NCBI GenBank assembly: GCA_963739625.1
Contig: CAVUAU010000015.1
Location: 1-64,000 of the forward strand
Length of the DNA stretch: 64,000 nt
Direction: 5' to 3'
Source: Salinimicrobium sp963739625
GTDB lineage: Bacteria; Bacteroidota; Bacteroidia; Flavobacteriales; Flavobacteriaceae
Positions 35,941 to 45,427 of the stretch are shown here, one piece after another (position 1 is the stretch's first letter; every line of letters starts with the position of its first letter). Under the pieces are notes generated by a model, which did not search any database, was not told the DNA's origin, and was given only the letters and a program-made list of their open reading frames with translations. The translations under genes and the position numbers were made by a program.

Positions 35941-36154
35941 GAATTTTGATGAAATAGAGCGCGATCTTAAGTTGCTGAAACTTCAACAGGAGATCGATAA
36001 AGAAATGGTCCTGCTAAGTTATAACAGGACCAAGGAAAGTATGTCTCCAAAAAGAATCCTAAAAAGCGCGGCCGGCAGTATTTTTAAGAATGCGATGATC
36101 CTAAAGGGAACCACAAAAGCTCTCGGTTTTATAGCCGATAAATGGCAAAAATAG
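35927..36154 (+). CDS. Small conserved protein of the YtxH-holin unit
   Basis: 75 residues from ATG 35927 (M-R-E-Y-K-N-F-D-E-I); a TTG 6 bases upstream is also possible. N-terminal helix rich in Lys/Leu/Glu ('IERDLKLLKLQQEIDKEMVL'), then a basic segment ('SPKRILKSAAGSIFKNAMIL') and a hydrophobic end ('GTTKALGFIADKWQK'). Probably a peripheral membrane partner of the two preceding gene products, judging by the overlap and constant company in this operon. I do not assign a family. Stop codon abuts the convergent SPFH gene. Confidence 0.7.
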   Translation: MREYKNFDEIERDLKLLKLQQEIDKEMVLLSYNRTKESMSPKRILKSAAGSIFKNAMILKGTTKALGFIADKWQK

Positions 36155-37171
36155 CTATTCTTCTGTTCCTTCTTCTCCTTTATTTTCTTCAGTAATATCA
36201 GAAGGTTTCTCCTCTTTACGCTGCTCCCTTTTCTTTCTTAGTTTTGGAAGTTTGTGTGCATTTTCCTTTTTCATGATCTCCCCAATTTGATTGGAAGCAG
36301 TGAAGGAGGCTATCATATTGTTAAGCATGTCACTGCCGGTCTGTGGTGAGTTTGGCATCAAAATGAGGTTACTTTGGGTTTCTTCTCCCAAAGATTGCAG
36401 CGTATCGTAATGCTGAGTCACAACGATCAAAGCAGAGGCTTCCTGTGAGTTGATCCCAACATTGTTCAAGACATCTACAGATTCCTCCAGACCACGAGCT
36501 ATCTCCCGTCTTTGATCGGCAATTCCCTGACCCTGTAAACGCTTACTTTCTGCCTCGGCACGGGCTTTGGCAACAATTTTAATACGTTCGGCTTCAGCTT
36601 CATATTCGGCTGCAACTTTTTCCCTTTCCGAAGCATTGATACGGTTCATGGCGGCTTTCACCTGCACGTCTGGATCAATATCTGTAACAAGAGTTTTAAT
36701 AATATCGTAGCCGTATTCTTCCATGGCCTCATTCAGTTCGCGTTTTACGGCGATTGCAATATCATCTTTTCGCTCAAATACGTCGTCAAGTTTCATTTTT
36801 GGCACCTCTGCACGTACCACGTCAAAGACGTAAGAAGTTATTTGTTCATGGGAATTTTCAAGTTTATAAAAGGCGTCGTAGATGCGCGACTGCATCACCT
36901 GGAACTGGACAGAAATTTTGAGTTTAACAAAAACGTCATCTTTGGTTTTTGTCTCCACCATAACATCCAGTTGCTGGACCTTAAGGTTGATTCTACCTGC
37001 AATTTGATCTATAATAGGCACTTTGAAGTGAAGGCCGCTCCCGCTAATGCGTTGAAACTTTCCGAAGCGCTCTATTGCCGCCGCAGTTTGTTGTTTGACT
37101 GTGAATATTCCGGAAAATAGAATAATGAGGCCGATAACAACAAAGAAAATGGATAAAATGGTAGTAATCAT
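36155..37171 (-). CDS. SPFH-domain (band 7/stomatin-like) membrane protein
   Basis: 338 residues. One N-terminal membrane helix ('ILSIFFVVIGLIILFSGIFT'), then the SPFH domain ('FGKFQRISGSGLHFKVPIID', 'INLKVQQLDVMVETKTKDDV', 'VRAEVPKMKLDDVFERKDDI'), then the alanine/glutamate-rich coiled coil ('NASEREKVAAEYEAEAERIK', 'KARAEAESKRLQGQG') typical of oligomerising stomatin/HflK-like proteins, and a charged tail. Forms membrane microdomain scaffolds; often linked to protease or NfeD partners, but none is adjacent here. Intact, normal length. Confidence 0.93.
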   Translation of the reverse strand: MITTILSIFFVVIGLIILFSGIFTVKQQTAAAIERFGKFQRISGSGLHFKVPIIDQIAGRINLKVQQLDVMVETKTKDDVFVKLKISVQFQVMQSRIYDAFYKLENSHEQITSYVFDVVRAEVPKMKLDDVFERKDDIAIAVKRELNEAMEEYGYDIIKTLVTDIDPDVQVKAAMNRINASEREKVAAEYEAEAERIKIVAKARAEAESKRLQGQGIADQRREIARGLEESVDVLNNVGINSQEASALIVVTQHYDTLQSLGEETQSNLILMPNSPQTGSDMLNNMIASFTASNQIGEIMKKENAHKLPKLRKKREQRKEEKPSDITEENKGEEGTEE

Positions 37172-37251
37172 AGGATGTATGGTTTTATTTAACGGAAAGA
37201 TAGAAAATAAACTCCTACATTTATCTCTTTAAAATATTAATCTCCAGAGTG

Positions 37252-37929
37252 ATGAATTTGAAGAAATTATTGATCATTTTAACCATATTTATAGGCTCTT
37301 TACAGGCAAATGCGCAGCGAATCTGGGACGGCAGTTACAACAGGTTTGGGCTGCAGGCCGGGGCCAACTATTTCAACATTCAAACCAATCAATTTGAGGT
37401 AAACCCCGGGACAAGCTGGACAGCGGGATTTCATAGCAGGGCTTCTTTTTACAACGATTTTCAAATCCTTTATGGGGTTAACTTTTATGATTTCAAGCTC
37501 ACGATGGACGGTCGGGAAAAGATTGAAGACCTGGCGGCCGATCAGGATATAGAATATAATATGATTGGGGTACAGATCAACCTTTTTGGGAGTTATAAGA
37601 TCCTGGGGCACAACCTGAGTGTGGAAGCAGGTCCTGTCATACAGGTGAACGGAAAACTTGACGCCCGCCAGGATAAAGAATACTGGTATCTTGGAAACTA
37701 CGACATTCAGGCGATAGATATTGAGAAGGTTTCGCCATTCAATGTGAACCTTGCCGGAGGAATTTCCGGTGGCTCTGAAACAATCAAGCTGTGGGCACAG
37801 TACCAGTACGGACTCAACAATATGTTTAAAGGCCTTGAAGACGAGGGGCTGGAGGAAAAAGATCCTTCGGTGACCGGTTTGAAAGGGCACATGAGTATGA
37901 TCGCCGGCGGAATAATTGTATTCCTGTAG
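37252..37929 (+). CDS. Outer-membrane beta-barrel protein (PorT/OMP_b-brl-like)
   Basis: 225 residues from ATG 37252 (GTG directly before it is also in frame). Signal peptide 'LLIILTIFIGSLQANA'. The mature part is a series of amphipathic strands ('NRFGLQAGANYFNIQTNQFE', 'YNMIGVQINLFGSYKILG', 'NLSVEAGPVIQVNGKLDAR', 'MSMIAGGIIVFL'), an eight-stranded-barrel pattern of the Bacteroidota porin/PorT group, ending in the hydrophobic-Phe-Leu expected of an outer-membrane protein. Function not assignable. Monocistronic with a shared bidirectional terminator. Confidence 0.75.
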   Translation: MNLKKLLIILTIFIGSLQANAQRIWDGSYNRFGLQAGANYFNIQTNQFEVNPGTSWTAGFHSRASFYNDFQILYGVNFYDFKLTMDGREKIEDLAADQDIEYNMIGVQINLFGSYKILGHNLSVEAGPVIQVNGKLDARQDKEYWYLGNYDIQAIDIEKVSPFNVNLAGGISGGSETIKLWAQYQYGLNNMFKGLEDEGLEEKDPSVTGLKGHMSMIAGGIIVFL

Positions 37930-37951
37930 AATCTAAAAAAGATAAAAACAA

Positions 37952-37984
37952 GAGGGCCTGAAAATGTCATTTTTCAGGCCCTTT
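37952..37984. terminator. Bidirectional terminator between the barrel gene and gltX
   Basis: Arms GGGCCTGAAAA and TTTTTCAGGCCC close a stem with a TGTCA loop between convergent genes, with flanking A and T runs. The loop region is another AAAATGNCATTTTT word, so here that repeat doubles as a terminator. Confidence 0.8.
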
Positions 37985-37988
37985 ATTT

Positions 37989-39516
37989 TTAAAGCTTTTG
38001 CTGAGCTCTTTTGAGTCGGCTGATCGTTTCTTCTTTTCCTATTGCCGAAGCGATCTCGAACACATCAGGACCCTGCATGGCTCCTACAAGAGATAACCTG
38101 AAGGGTTGCATGACCTTTCCGAAGCCAATTCCTTCGGAAGTGATCCAGCCTTTTACCTGGTCCTGCAGGTTGCCGGCAGAAAAATTCTCGGTTTCTTCAA
38201 GAATTGCAATAACCTGATCCATAATTGCTGAAGTATCTTCTTTCCAGGCCTTTTTAGAGGCTTTTTCATCGTAGTTCTCCGGCGCAGTGAAGAAGTAGCT
38301 GCCCATCTCCCAGAAATCGGTTGTAAACGTCGCTCTTTCCTTTAGCAGGCCAATCACATGTTCTATATAATCTTTTGAAGCGTCAATTCCTTTTTCTTTC
38401 AGGATCTTGATCAAAATCTTCAGCTAATTCGTCCATTTTCGGCCTTCTGCATGTAGTGGTGCTGGAACCATTTGGTCTTTTCAGGATCGAATTTTGATCC
38501 GCCTTTGGAAACATGTTCCAGAGAAAATGCGTTCACAAGCTCCTCAAGAGTGTAGATCTCCTGTTCGCTGCCGCCGCCTTCGTTCCAGCCAAGCAGGGCC
38601 AGCATGTTGACAACGGCTTCAGGGAAATACCCGTCCTCTCTATATCCTGCGGAAACTTCCCCCGATTTTGGATCTTTCCACTGCAAGCGGAAATACCGGA
38701 AACCCTAAGTTTGTCCCCGTCACGTTTGCTTAATTTTCCTTTGCCCTGCGGCTTCAGGATCAACGGCAGGTGTGCGAATTTTGGAGTATCCCAGCCAAAA
38801 GCCCTGTACAGCAATACGTGCAGCGCCAATGAAGGCAACCATTCTTCCCCGCGAATCACATGCGTGATCTCCATGAGGTGGTCATCAACAATGTTGGCGA
38901 GGTGATAAGTAGGCATTCCGTCGCTTTTGAAAAGGACTTTATCGTCAAGAACATTAGTATCGATCTGCATCTTCCCGCGGATCTCATCCTGCAGGTCCAG
39001 CTGCTCATTTTCAGGAGATTTGAACCTGATCACGTAAGGCTCACCGGAATTCAATTTTTCCTGCACTTCGGCTTCAGAAAGCGACAAAGAATTCTTCAGC
39101 TTATTGCGGTTGTGCCAGTTGTAGATAAAGGTCTTGCCTTTAGCTTCGTGATCCTGCCTGTGGTGGTCAAGTTCTTCCGAAGTATCAAAAGCGTAATAGG
39201 CATTACCCGAAGCAATAAGTTTTTCGGCGTAATCTTTATAGAGGTGTTTTCTCTCACTTTGCCTGTACGGGCCAAAACCAGCTTCTTTCCCGGGGCCTTC
39301 GTCGTAAGGAATATTGCACCAGTTAAGGGCGTCAATAATATAATTTTCGGCACCTTCTACATAGCGGGCCTGGTCTGTATCTTCAACTCGCAAAATAAAA
39401 TCCCCGCCGTGTTTTTTGGCAAAAAGGTAATTGAAGAGCGCAGTACGCACTCCGCCAATGTGCAAAGGACCTGTGGGACTTGGTGCAAAACGCACCCTTA
39501 CTTTTTTCGTAGACAT
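37989..39516 (-). CDS. gltX: Glutamyl-tRNA synthetase, reading frame interrupted at four points
   Basis: Three open frames add up to one protein of about 507 residues. HIGH motif in 'RFAPSPTGPLHIGGVRTALF'; KMSKS as 'KGKLSKRDGDK'; the middle frame carries 'SGEVSAGYREDGYFPEAVVN' and 'LALLGWN'; the last frame covers the anticodon-binding helical domain up to 'IGKEETISRLKRAQQKL'. Single extra bases near 38706, 38694, 38433 and 38412 break the frame. Removing all four gives an uninterrupted protein, for example joining D-K-L to G-F-P-V-F-P-L-Q-W-K. Because this enzyme is essential, and no second copy is in view, sequencing error is by far the likeliest cause. Confidence 0.93.
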
Positions 39517-39625
39517 AAATGCTGGTTTTGATCGGCAAAGATAAGCGATTCTTTAGGTTTTCGAAATTTGCCGGGCCTGGAAGAAAACAGAAAATAATTG
39601 TATTTTTAGAAGATTAGCGCGGGCG

Positions 39626-42600
39626 ATGGACAATTTTGAGATCTTAAGGAAAAAACTGGAGGCCTTTATAAGGCGTTTCTACTTGAATGAGCTGCTTAAG
39701 GGGCTAATATTCTTTGTGGCCATTGGGCTGTTGTATTTTTTGCTCACGCTTTTCATCGAATATCTTTTATGGCTAAGCCCGACAGGAAGGACCATTCTCT
39801 TCTGGAGTTTTGTTGCGGTGGAAGTTTTCCTGCTGTTGCGTTTTATCATTTTTCCTTTACTGAAGCTTTTCAAGATCTCTAAGGGAATAGATTATACTGA
39901 AGCTTCGCGCATTATTGGCCGGCATTTTCCTGAAGTAAGCGATAAACTGCTGAATGTGCTTCAGCTGAAGTCCAGCGGAAAACAAACAGATCTGCTTTTG
40001 GCGGGGATAGACCAAAAAGCACAAGAGCTGCGGCCGGTGCCTTTTTCATTGGCGGTAGATTTCAGGAAGAATTTGCCCTTTTTGAAGTATGCGGCCATTC
40101 CGGTGGCGATCATTCTTCTTATTGTACTTACGGGTAAGGCCGATATCTTTTCCAGCAGTTATGAGCGGGTGGTAAACTATAAGGTCGCTTATGAACCGCC
40201 GGCACCATTTCGAATTCACTGTTGTAAATCCAGATCTTAAGGTGCGCGAAAACGAAGTTTTGAAACTGCAGGTAATGACGCAGGGCAGCATCATTCCGGA
40301 AAATGTTTCGGTGCATTATAATGGCCAGACCTATTTTATGAATGAGGTTTCTCCCGGCATCTTTGAATATAATTTCGAACCAGCTTCCGAAGATTTTGAA
40401 TTCTCCCTTTCCGGGAATAAAGTACGTTCGCGGCCTTACGAGGTAAATGTTATTGAGGTGCCAAAAATGCGAAATTTGAGCATGCTTCTGGAATATCCGC
40501 GTCACACCGGGTTAGGGAAGGAGACCGTTGAAGGTACAGGCAACGCAACTGTTCCCGAAGGAACCGTGGTGACCTGGAACCTGGAAACTTCGGCTACAGA
40601 AAAGGTGGAATTGATGTTGAAAGATACTGTTCAGGAATTTCAAAGCTGACCAACGAATAAATTTTTCCTGCGAAAAGCGCCTTAGGAATTCCCTGGAATA
40701 TCAAATAAGCACTTCCAATAAAAATATTCATCATTTTGAGAACCTTTCTTACTCGCTTCAGGTGGTCAAAGATGAATATCCAAGACTGGTTTTGGAGAGC
40801 CAAAGGGACAGTTTGACGGGGAAGCCCTGTATTTCTTCGGAAAGGTTTCAGATGATTATGGAATTAAAAATGTGAGGCTGGTAAGCTTTCCGGTAGATAG
40901 CTCCGAAGGAGCAAAAAAGTGTGCAAATGAGCGTGGGAAAAGGGAATTTGGCCGAGTTTATTGCTGCTTTCCCGGACAGCCTTCAGCTGGAAAAGGGAAA
41001 AGAGTATGAAATTTACTTTGAAGTAACTGATAATGATGCGGTTAACGGGTTCAAAAAGGTGAAAAGCAAATCCTTTTTCTTCCGAAGTAAAACCGACGAT
41101 GAAGAAGAGCGGGAAAGGCTGCAACAACAGAACGAAGCTATACAGGGAATGGACAATTCACTGAAGGAAAATGAGCTTTCAAAAAAGGAATTGGAGGAGT
41201 TGAGTCGGTTGCAGAAGGAGAAACCGCGACTTGATTACAATGACAGGAAAAAGCTGGAGCAGTTCCTGGAGCGACAAAAGAAGCAGAACCAGTTGATGCA
41301 GTCTTTTACCGAGAAACTAAAAAATAGTCTTCAAAAGGAAGAAAAGTCCTACAACAAAGAAATGGAGGACGAACTGAAGGAACGGCTTGAAAAGCGGGAA
41401 GAAGAGCTGAAGGAAAATGAAAAGCTGTTGGAGGAGCTGGAGAAATATTCTGAAAAGATAGAGGAGGAAGGGTTGAGTGAAAAACTGGAGAAGTTGGGCA
41501 AGGATTCAAAAAACAGGGAGAGGAACCTGGAGCAGCTTCTTGAATTGACCAAGAGGTATTATGTACAGGAGAAGCAACAGCAGCTTTCGAACGAACTTCA
41601 GAAGTTGGGGGAAGAGCAAAAAGGTCTTTCCGAAAAGGAAGAGGAGAACACCAAAGCTGCCCAGGATTCCCTTAATAAAGATACCGAGGAGTTGATGCAG
41701 GAGATGGAGGAATTGAACAAAGAGAATGAACAGCTGCAGAAACCTATGGACACCGGTGCAGATGAGGAATCGGGTAAAGAAGTGCAGGAGGATCAAAAAG
41801 ATGCTTCAGAAGAGCTTCAAAAAGGCAATAAACAGGGAGCAAAACAAAAGCAGAAACAGGCGGGAGAGAAGATGATGCAAATGTCTAAAAAGATGAGGAG
41901 GCAAATGCAAATGGCGGGTGCACAGCAAATGCAGGAAGATGTAAGCATGCTAAGGCAGATCCTGGATAACCTGCTTACGTTCTCTTTTGAGCAGGAAGAT
42001 CTTATGGACGAGTTCAAAAATCTGGGACGGAACAATCCGACTTTTTCAGGAAAGCTGAGAAAACAGAATGTTTTAAAAGAGCATTTTCAACATGTAGATG
42101 ACAGCCTCTACGCACTTGCTTTGCGGAACCCGATGATCACCGAAAATATCAACACTAAGATCACCGATGTAGAGTACGACCTGGACAAAGCTTTAGAAAG
42201 ACTGGCCCAGAACGACATTATGCAGGGAGTGGGAAGTCAGCAGTACGTGATCACCGGCGCCAATGATCTGGCTTATTTCCTGAGCAATATTCTTGGCAAT
42301 ATGGAGCAAATGATGAGCATGGCCTCTTCGGGTGGAGGCGGTAAAGGAATGCAATTACCCGACATCATTCAGAAGCAAAAGCAGCTTAACCAGCAGATGC
42401 AGGAGGGCATGGAAAAAGGTGAGAAGAAGGGTTCAGGAAAGGACGGTGAAAAAGGAGGTGAGCAGGAATCTGAGGAGAGCAGCGGGGAGCTGTTCAGGAT
42501 CTTTCAGGAACAGCAAATGCTGCGAAGGGCACTGCAGGAGCAGTTGGATAAGGAAGGCCGTAAAGGGAACAATGGACAATTGGAGAAAGACATGGAACAA

Positions 42601-42888
42601 ATCGAAAAGCAGCTTCTGGAGAAAGGCTTCGACAGGCAAACTTATGAGCGAATGAAACAATTGGAACACAAATTGTTGGAATTGGAGGACGCAGAGTTGG
42701 AGCAGGGGAATAAGCCAGAGAGGGAATCGAGGACCAACAAAGAGGAGTTTCAAAACCCAGTTAATAATCAAATCCTTAAGGCTAAAGAATATTTCAACAC
42801 CACTGAAATTTTAAATCGACAAAGCTTACCTTTGCGGCAAATTTACAAACAGAAAGTAAAGGAATATTTTGAACGAGGAGATAATTAA
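39626..42888 (+). CDS. DUF4175-family large membrane protein, frame interrupted at four points
   Basis: Reassembled length about 1086 residues. The N-terminal 200 residues hold three membrane helices ('LLKGLIFFVAIGLLYFLLTL', 'TILFWSFVAVEVFLLLRFII', 'AAIPVAIILLIVLTGKADIF'). Then come beta-rich Ig-like segments ('PFEFTVVNPDLKVRENEVLK', 'FGKVSDDYGIKNVRLVSFPV') and, from about residue 490, an extremely Gln/Glu/Lys-rich coiled coil of some 550 residues ('EMEDELKERLEKREEELKEN'). Insertions near 40209, 40643 and 40920 and one deletion near 40813 break the frame; compensating them restores one protein. Family of unknown function, in Bacteroidota always close to ybeY/mnmG in my recollection. Envelope-associated, possibly a scaffold. 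Confidence 0.85.
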
Positions 42889-43300
42889 TTTCTATTCTGA
42901 AAACGACTTTGAGCTGGGCGAAGAAAATCGCTACGAAGACTGGCTTAAAAAGGTGATTCTTTCAGAAGGTAAAAAGCTGGGGGAGATAAGTTATATCTTC
43001 TGCGATGACGACTACCTTTTGAAGATCAATCAGGAGTATTTAGATCACGATACCTATACCGATATCATCAGCTTCGACAGCACGATAGGGAACATCCTTG
43101 CCGGAGATATTTTCATCAGCACCGAAAGGATTGCTGAAAACGCTGATGAATACAATGTAGCTTTTGAAGAGGAGCTTAAGCGGGTGATGGTGCACGGAGT
43201 TCTACACTACTGCGGATACAGGGACAAAACTTCCGAAGAAAAAGAACTTATGCGTTCGAAAGAAGAAGAAAAAATGAAAATGTTCCACGTGGAACAATAG
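42869..43300 (+). CDS. ybeY: Endoribonuclease YbeY
   Basis: 143 residues. Metal site 'VMVHGVLHYCGYRDKT': H-x3-H-x5 followed by Asp where E. coli YbeY has the third His; this Asp is usual for Bacteroidota. 'SYIFCDDDYLLKINQEYLDH' and 'DTYTDIISFD' are the other family blocks. Role: 16S rRNA 3'-end maturation and 70S ribosome quality control. The only plausible start is a TTG at 42869, 20 bases inside the previous gene, which would make expression translation-coupled. The last codons (M-F-H-V-E-Q) are written by a parS-like palindrome. Confidence 0.93.
   Translation: MNEEIINFYSENDFELGEENRYEDWLKKVILSEGKKLGEISYIFCDDDYLLKINQEYLDHDTYTDIISFDSTIGNILAGDIFISTERIAENADEYNVAFEEELKRVMVHGVLHYCGYRDKTSEEKELMRSKEEEKMKMFHVEQ
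43281..43296. promoter_or_regulatory. parS-like 16-bp perfect palindrome TGTTCCACGTGGAACA
   Basis: Identical on both strands over all 16 bases and equal to the ParB-binding parS core variant known from other phyla (consensus TGTTNCACGTGAAACA). It lies inside the 3' end of ybeY, 14 bases before mnmG. A second site is at 45191. No other site of this kind is in the window. ParB binding is inferred. Confidence 0.75.
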
Positions 43301-43310
43301 AAGGAAATTT

Positions 43311-45182
43311 ATGTTTGAAAAGGAATATGATGTTATTGTTGTAGGTGCCGGACACGCGGGAAGCGAGGCTGCGGCGGCTGCGGCAAATATGGGTAGCAGC
43401 ACGCTTTTAGTCACCATGAATTTGCAGAACATTGCCCAAATGAGTTGCAATCCTGCCATGGGCGGGATCGCAAAAGGGCAGATTGTTCGGGAGATTGATG
43501 CGCTTGGTGGCTATAGCGGATTGGTGAGCGATACCAGTGCGATCCAGTTCAAAATGCTGAACAAATCCAAGGGTCCTGCAATGTGGAGCCCGAGGGTGCA
43601 AAGCGACAGGATGATGTTTGCAGAGCACTGGAGGCTGCGTCTCGAAAACACCAAAAATCTTGATTTCTACCAGGAGATGGTTTCGGGTTTGATCATCGAA
43701 AAAGACAAAGTGGTTGGGGTAAAAACCTCTCTCGGAATTGAGATAAAATCGAAGACGGTTATCCTTACCAACGGAACTTTTTTGAACGGATTGATCCATA
43801 TTGGCGACAAACAATTTGGTGGTGGTAGAGCAGGGGAGAGAGCCGCAAAAGGGATTACCGAAGAGCTTGTTCAATTAGGTTTTGAAGCCGGAAGAATGAA
43901 AACCGGAACTCCACCTAGAGTTGATGGTCGTTCTTTAGATTACTCAAAAATGATCGAACAACCGGGCGATGATGTGCCGGCAAAGTTCTCTTATCTGGAC
44001 GAAACAAAACCTCTTGAAAAGCAACGCTCCTGTTATATGAGTTACACCTCTCCTGAGGTTCATGAGTTGCTGAAGGAAGGCTTCGACAGATCACCAATGT
44101 TCAATGGCCGAATTAAAAGTATCGGTCCAAGATATTGCCCGTCAATTGAAGATAAGATCAATCGGTTTGCTGATAAGGACAGGCATCAGTTATTCATAGA
44201 ACCTGAAGGTTGGAATACTGTAGAAATGTATGTGAACGGGTTCTCCACTTCGTTGCCAGAAGATGTACAATTTCGTGCGTTGAGATCGGTCGCAGGTTTT
44301 GAAAATGTGAAGTTCTTTAGACCGGGCTACGCTATAGAATACGATTACTTTCCGCCGACTCAATTAAGACATACCCTTGAAACCAAACTGGTGGACGGTT
44401 TATATTTTGCCGGACAAATCAACGGAACAACAGGTTATGAAGAAGCCGGATCTCAAGGTTTGATGGCGGGAATAAATGCTGCGCTAAAAGTGCAGGAAAA
44501 AGAAGAATTCGTCCTGCAGAGAAGTGAGGCTTATATAGGTGTTCTTATTGATGATTTGATCACAAAAGGAACTGAGGAGCCATACAGGATGTTTACCTCA
44601 CGAGCAGAATATCGCACGCTTTTAAGACAGGATAATGCAGATTTCAGGTTGACCAAAAAGTCGTTTGATATAGGTTTGGCTTCTGAAAAAAGGTTGCGGA
44701 AGATGGAGGAGAAGCAAGAAAAATCTTTGGCTTTTGTGAACTTTTTGAAGGAGACCAGCGTGGTTCCCGAAGAAGCAAACGAGGTATTGGAAGAGAAAGA
44801 TTCCTCGCCGATGAAACAAAGCGATAAGATCTTTAAGGTGTTTTCCAGGCCGAATATTACCATGGAAGATGTGAGGAAATTTTCCGGCGTAAATGATTTT
44901 ATAGCGGAGAATAAACTGGATGACGAGGAGCTGGAGCAAACCGAGATCCAGGTGAAATATTCCGGTTATATAGAAAAGGAAAAGAACAACGCCGATAAAC
45001 TGAACCGCCTTGAGGGAATCAAAATTCCATCGAATTTTGATTATGCCAGGATCAAATCCATGTCCTTTGAAGCGCGTGAGAAGTTGAGAAAAGTTCAACC
45101 TACAACAGTGTCTCAAGCATCAAGGATCAGCGGAGTGAGCCCGAATGATATTTCGGTTTTACTGGTTTATATGGGAAGATAA
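43311..45182 (+). CDS. mnmG: tRNA uridine-5-carboxymethylaminomethyl modification enzyme MnmG (GidA)
   Basis: 623 residues. FAD-binding start 'YDVIVVGAGHAGSEAAAAAA', then 'SCNPAMGGIAKGQIVREIDA', 'MKTGTPPRVDGRSLDYS', 'FNGRIKSIGPRYCPSIEDKI' and 'GQINGTTGYEEAGSQGLMAG' are MnmG hallmarks; the C-terminal helical domain ('RIKSMSFEAREKLRKVQPTT', 'ASRISGVSPNDISVLLVYMG') binds tRNA and partner MnmE. With MnmE it modifies the wobble uridine of several tRNAs. Intact. In many bacteria the gene sits close to the replication origin; the parS-like sites on both sides agree with that here. Confidence 0.98.
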   Translation: MFEKEYDVIVVGAGHAGSEAAAAAANMGSSTLLVTMNLQNIAQMSCNPAMGGIAKGQIVREIDALGGYSGLVSDTSAIQFKMLNKSKGPAMWSPRVQSDRMMFAEHWRLRLENTKNLDFYQEMVSGLIIEKDKVVGVKTSLGIEIKSKTVILTNGTFLNGLIHIGDKQFGGGRAGERAAKGITEELVQLGFEAGRMKTGTPPRVDGRSLDYSKMIEQPGDDVPAKFSYLDETKPLEKQRSCYMSYTSPEVHELLKEGFDRSPMFNGRIKSIGPRYCPSIEDKINRFADKDRHQLFIEPEGWNTVEMYVNGFSTSLPEDVQFRALRSVAGFENVKFFRPGYAIEYDYFPPTQLRHTLETKLVDGLYFAGQINGTTGYEEAGSQGLMAGINAALKVQEKEEFVLQRSEAYIGVLIDDLITKGTEEPYRMFTSRAEYRTLLRQDNADFRLTKKSFDIGLASEKRLRKMEEKQEKSLAFVNFLKETSVVPEEANEVLEEKDSSPMKQSDKIFKVFSRPNITMEDVRKFSGVNDFIAENKLDDEELEQTEIQVKYSGYIEKEKNNADKLNRLEGIKIPSNFDYARIKSMSFEAREKLRKVQPTTVSQASRISGVSPNDISVLLVYMGR

Positions 45183-45190
45183 GTTTTAGA

Positions 45191-45206
45191 CGTTCCACGT
45201 GGAACA
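45191..45206. promoter_or_regulatory. Second parS-like site CGTTCCACGTGGAACA
   Basis: 15 of 16 bases match the first site, with a perfect 14-bp palindrome GTTCCACGTGGAAC. It begins 9 bases after the mnmG stop, so mnmG is bracketed by the pair at 1.9-kb spacing. Immediately followed by a 19-bp CCAAAAATGACATTTTTGG palindrome. Confidence 0.7.
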
Positions 45207-45261
45207 TGTTCCAAAAATGACATTTTTGGGAGGTATTTTTTCGGAAAATAATTTTTGAAAA

Positions 45262-45286
45262 GGAGAGCAACCCGCTCTCCTTTTTT
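45262..45286 (+). terminator. Rho-independent terminator after mnmG
   Basis: GGAGAGC / GCTCTCC arms with an AACCC loop and six Ts. Confidence 0.88.
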
Positions 45287-45427
45287 AGTTTTTATTTCAA
45301 ATCAATTATTCGATATATTACTCTTTCCTGTAAGATAAATAAGCTTCAAAATTTCATAAGAAACAATCTGAAAGAAGCCGATGAATGGTGCTCCAAAAAT
45401 GCTATTTTTGAGCAGTAATTTTTTTTG

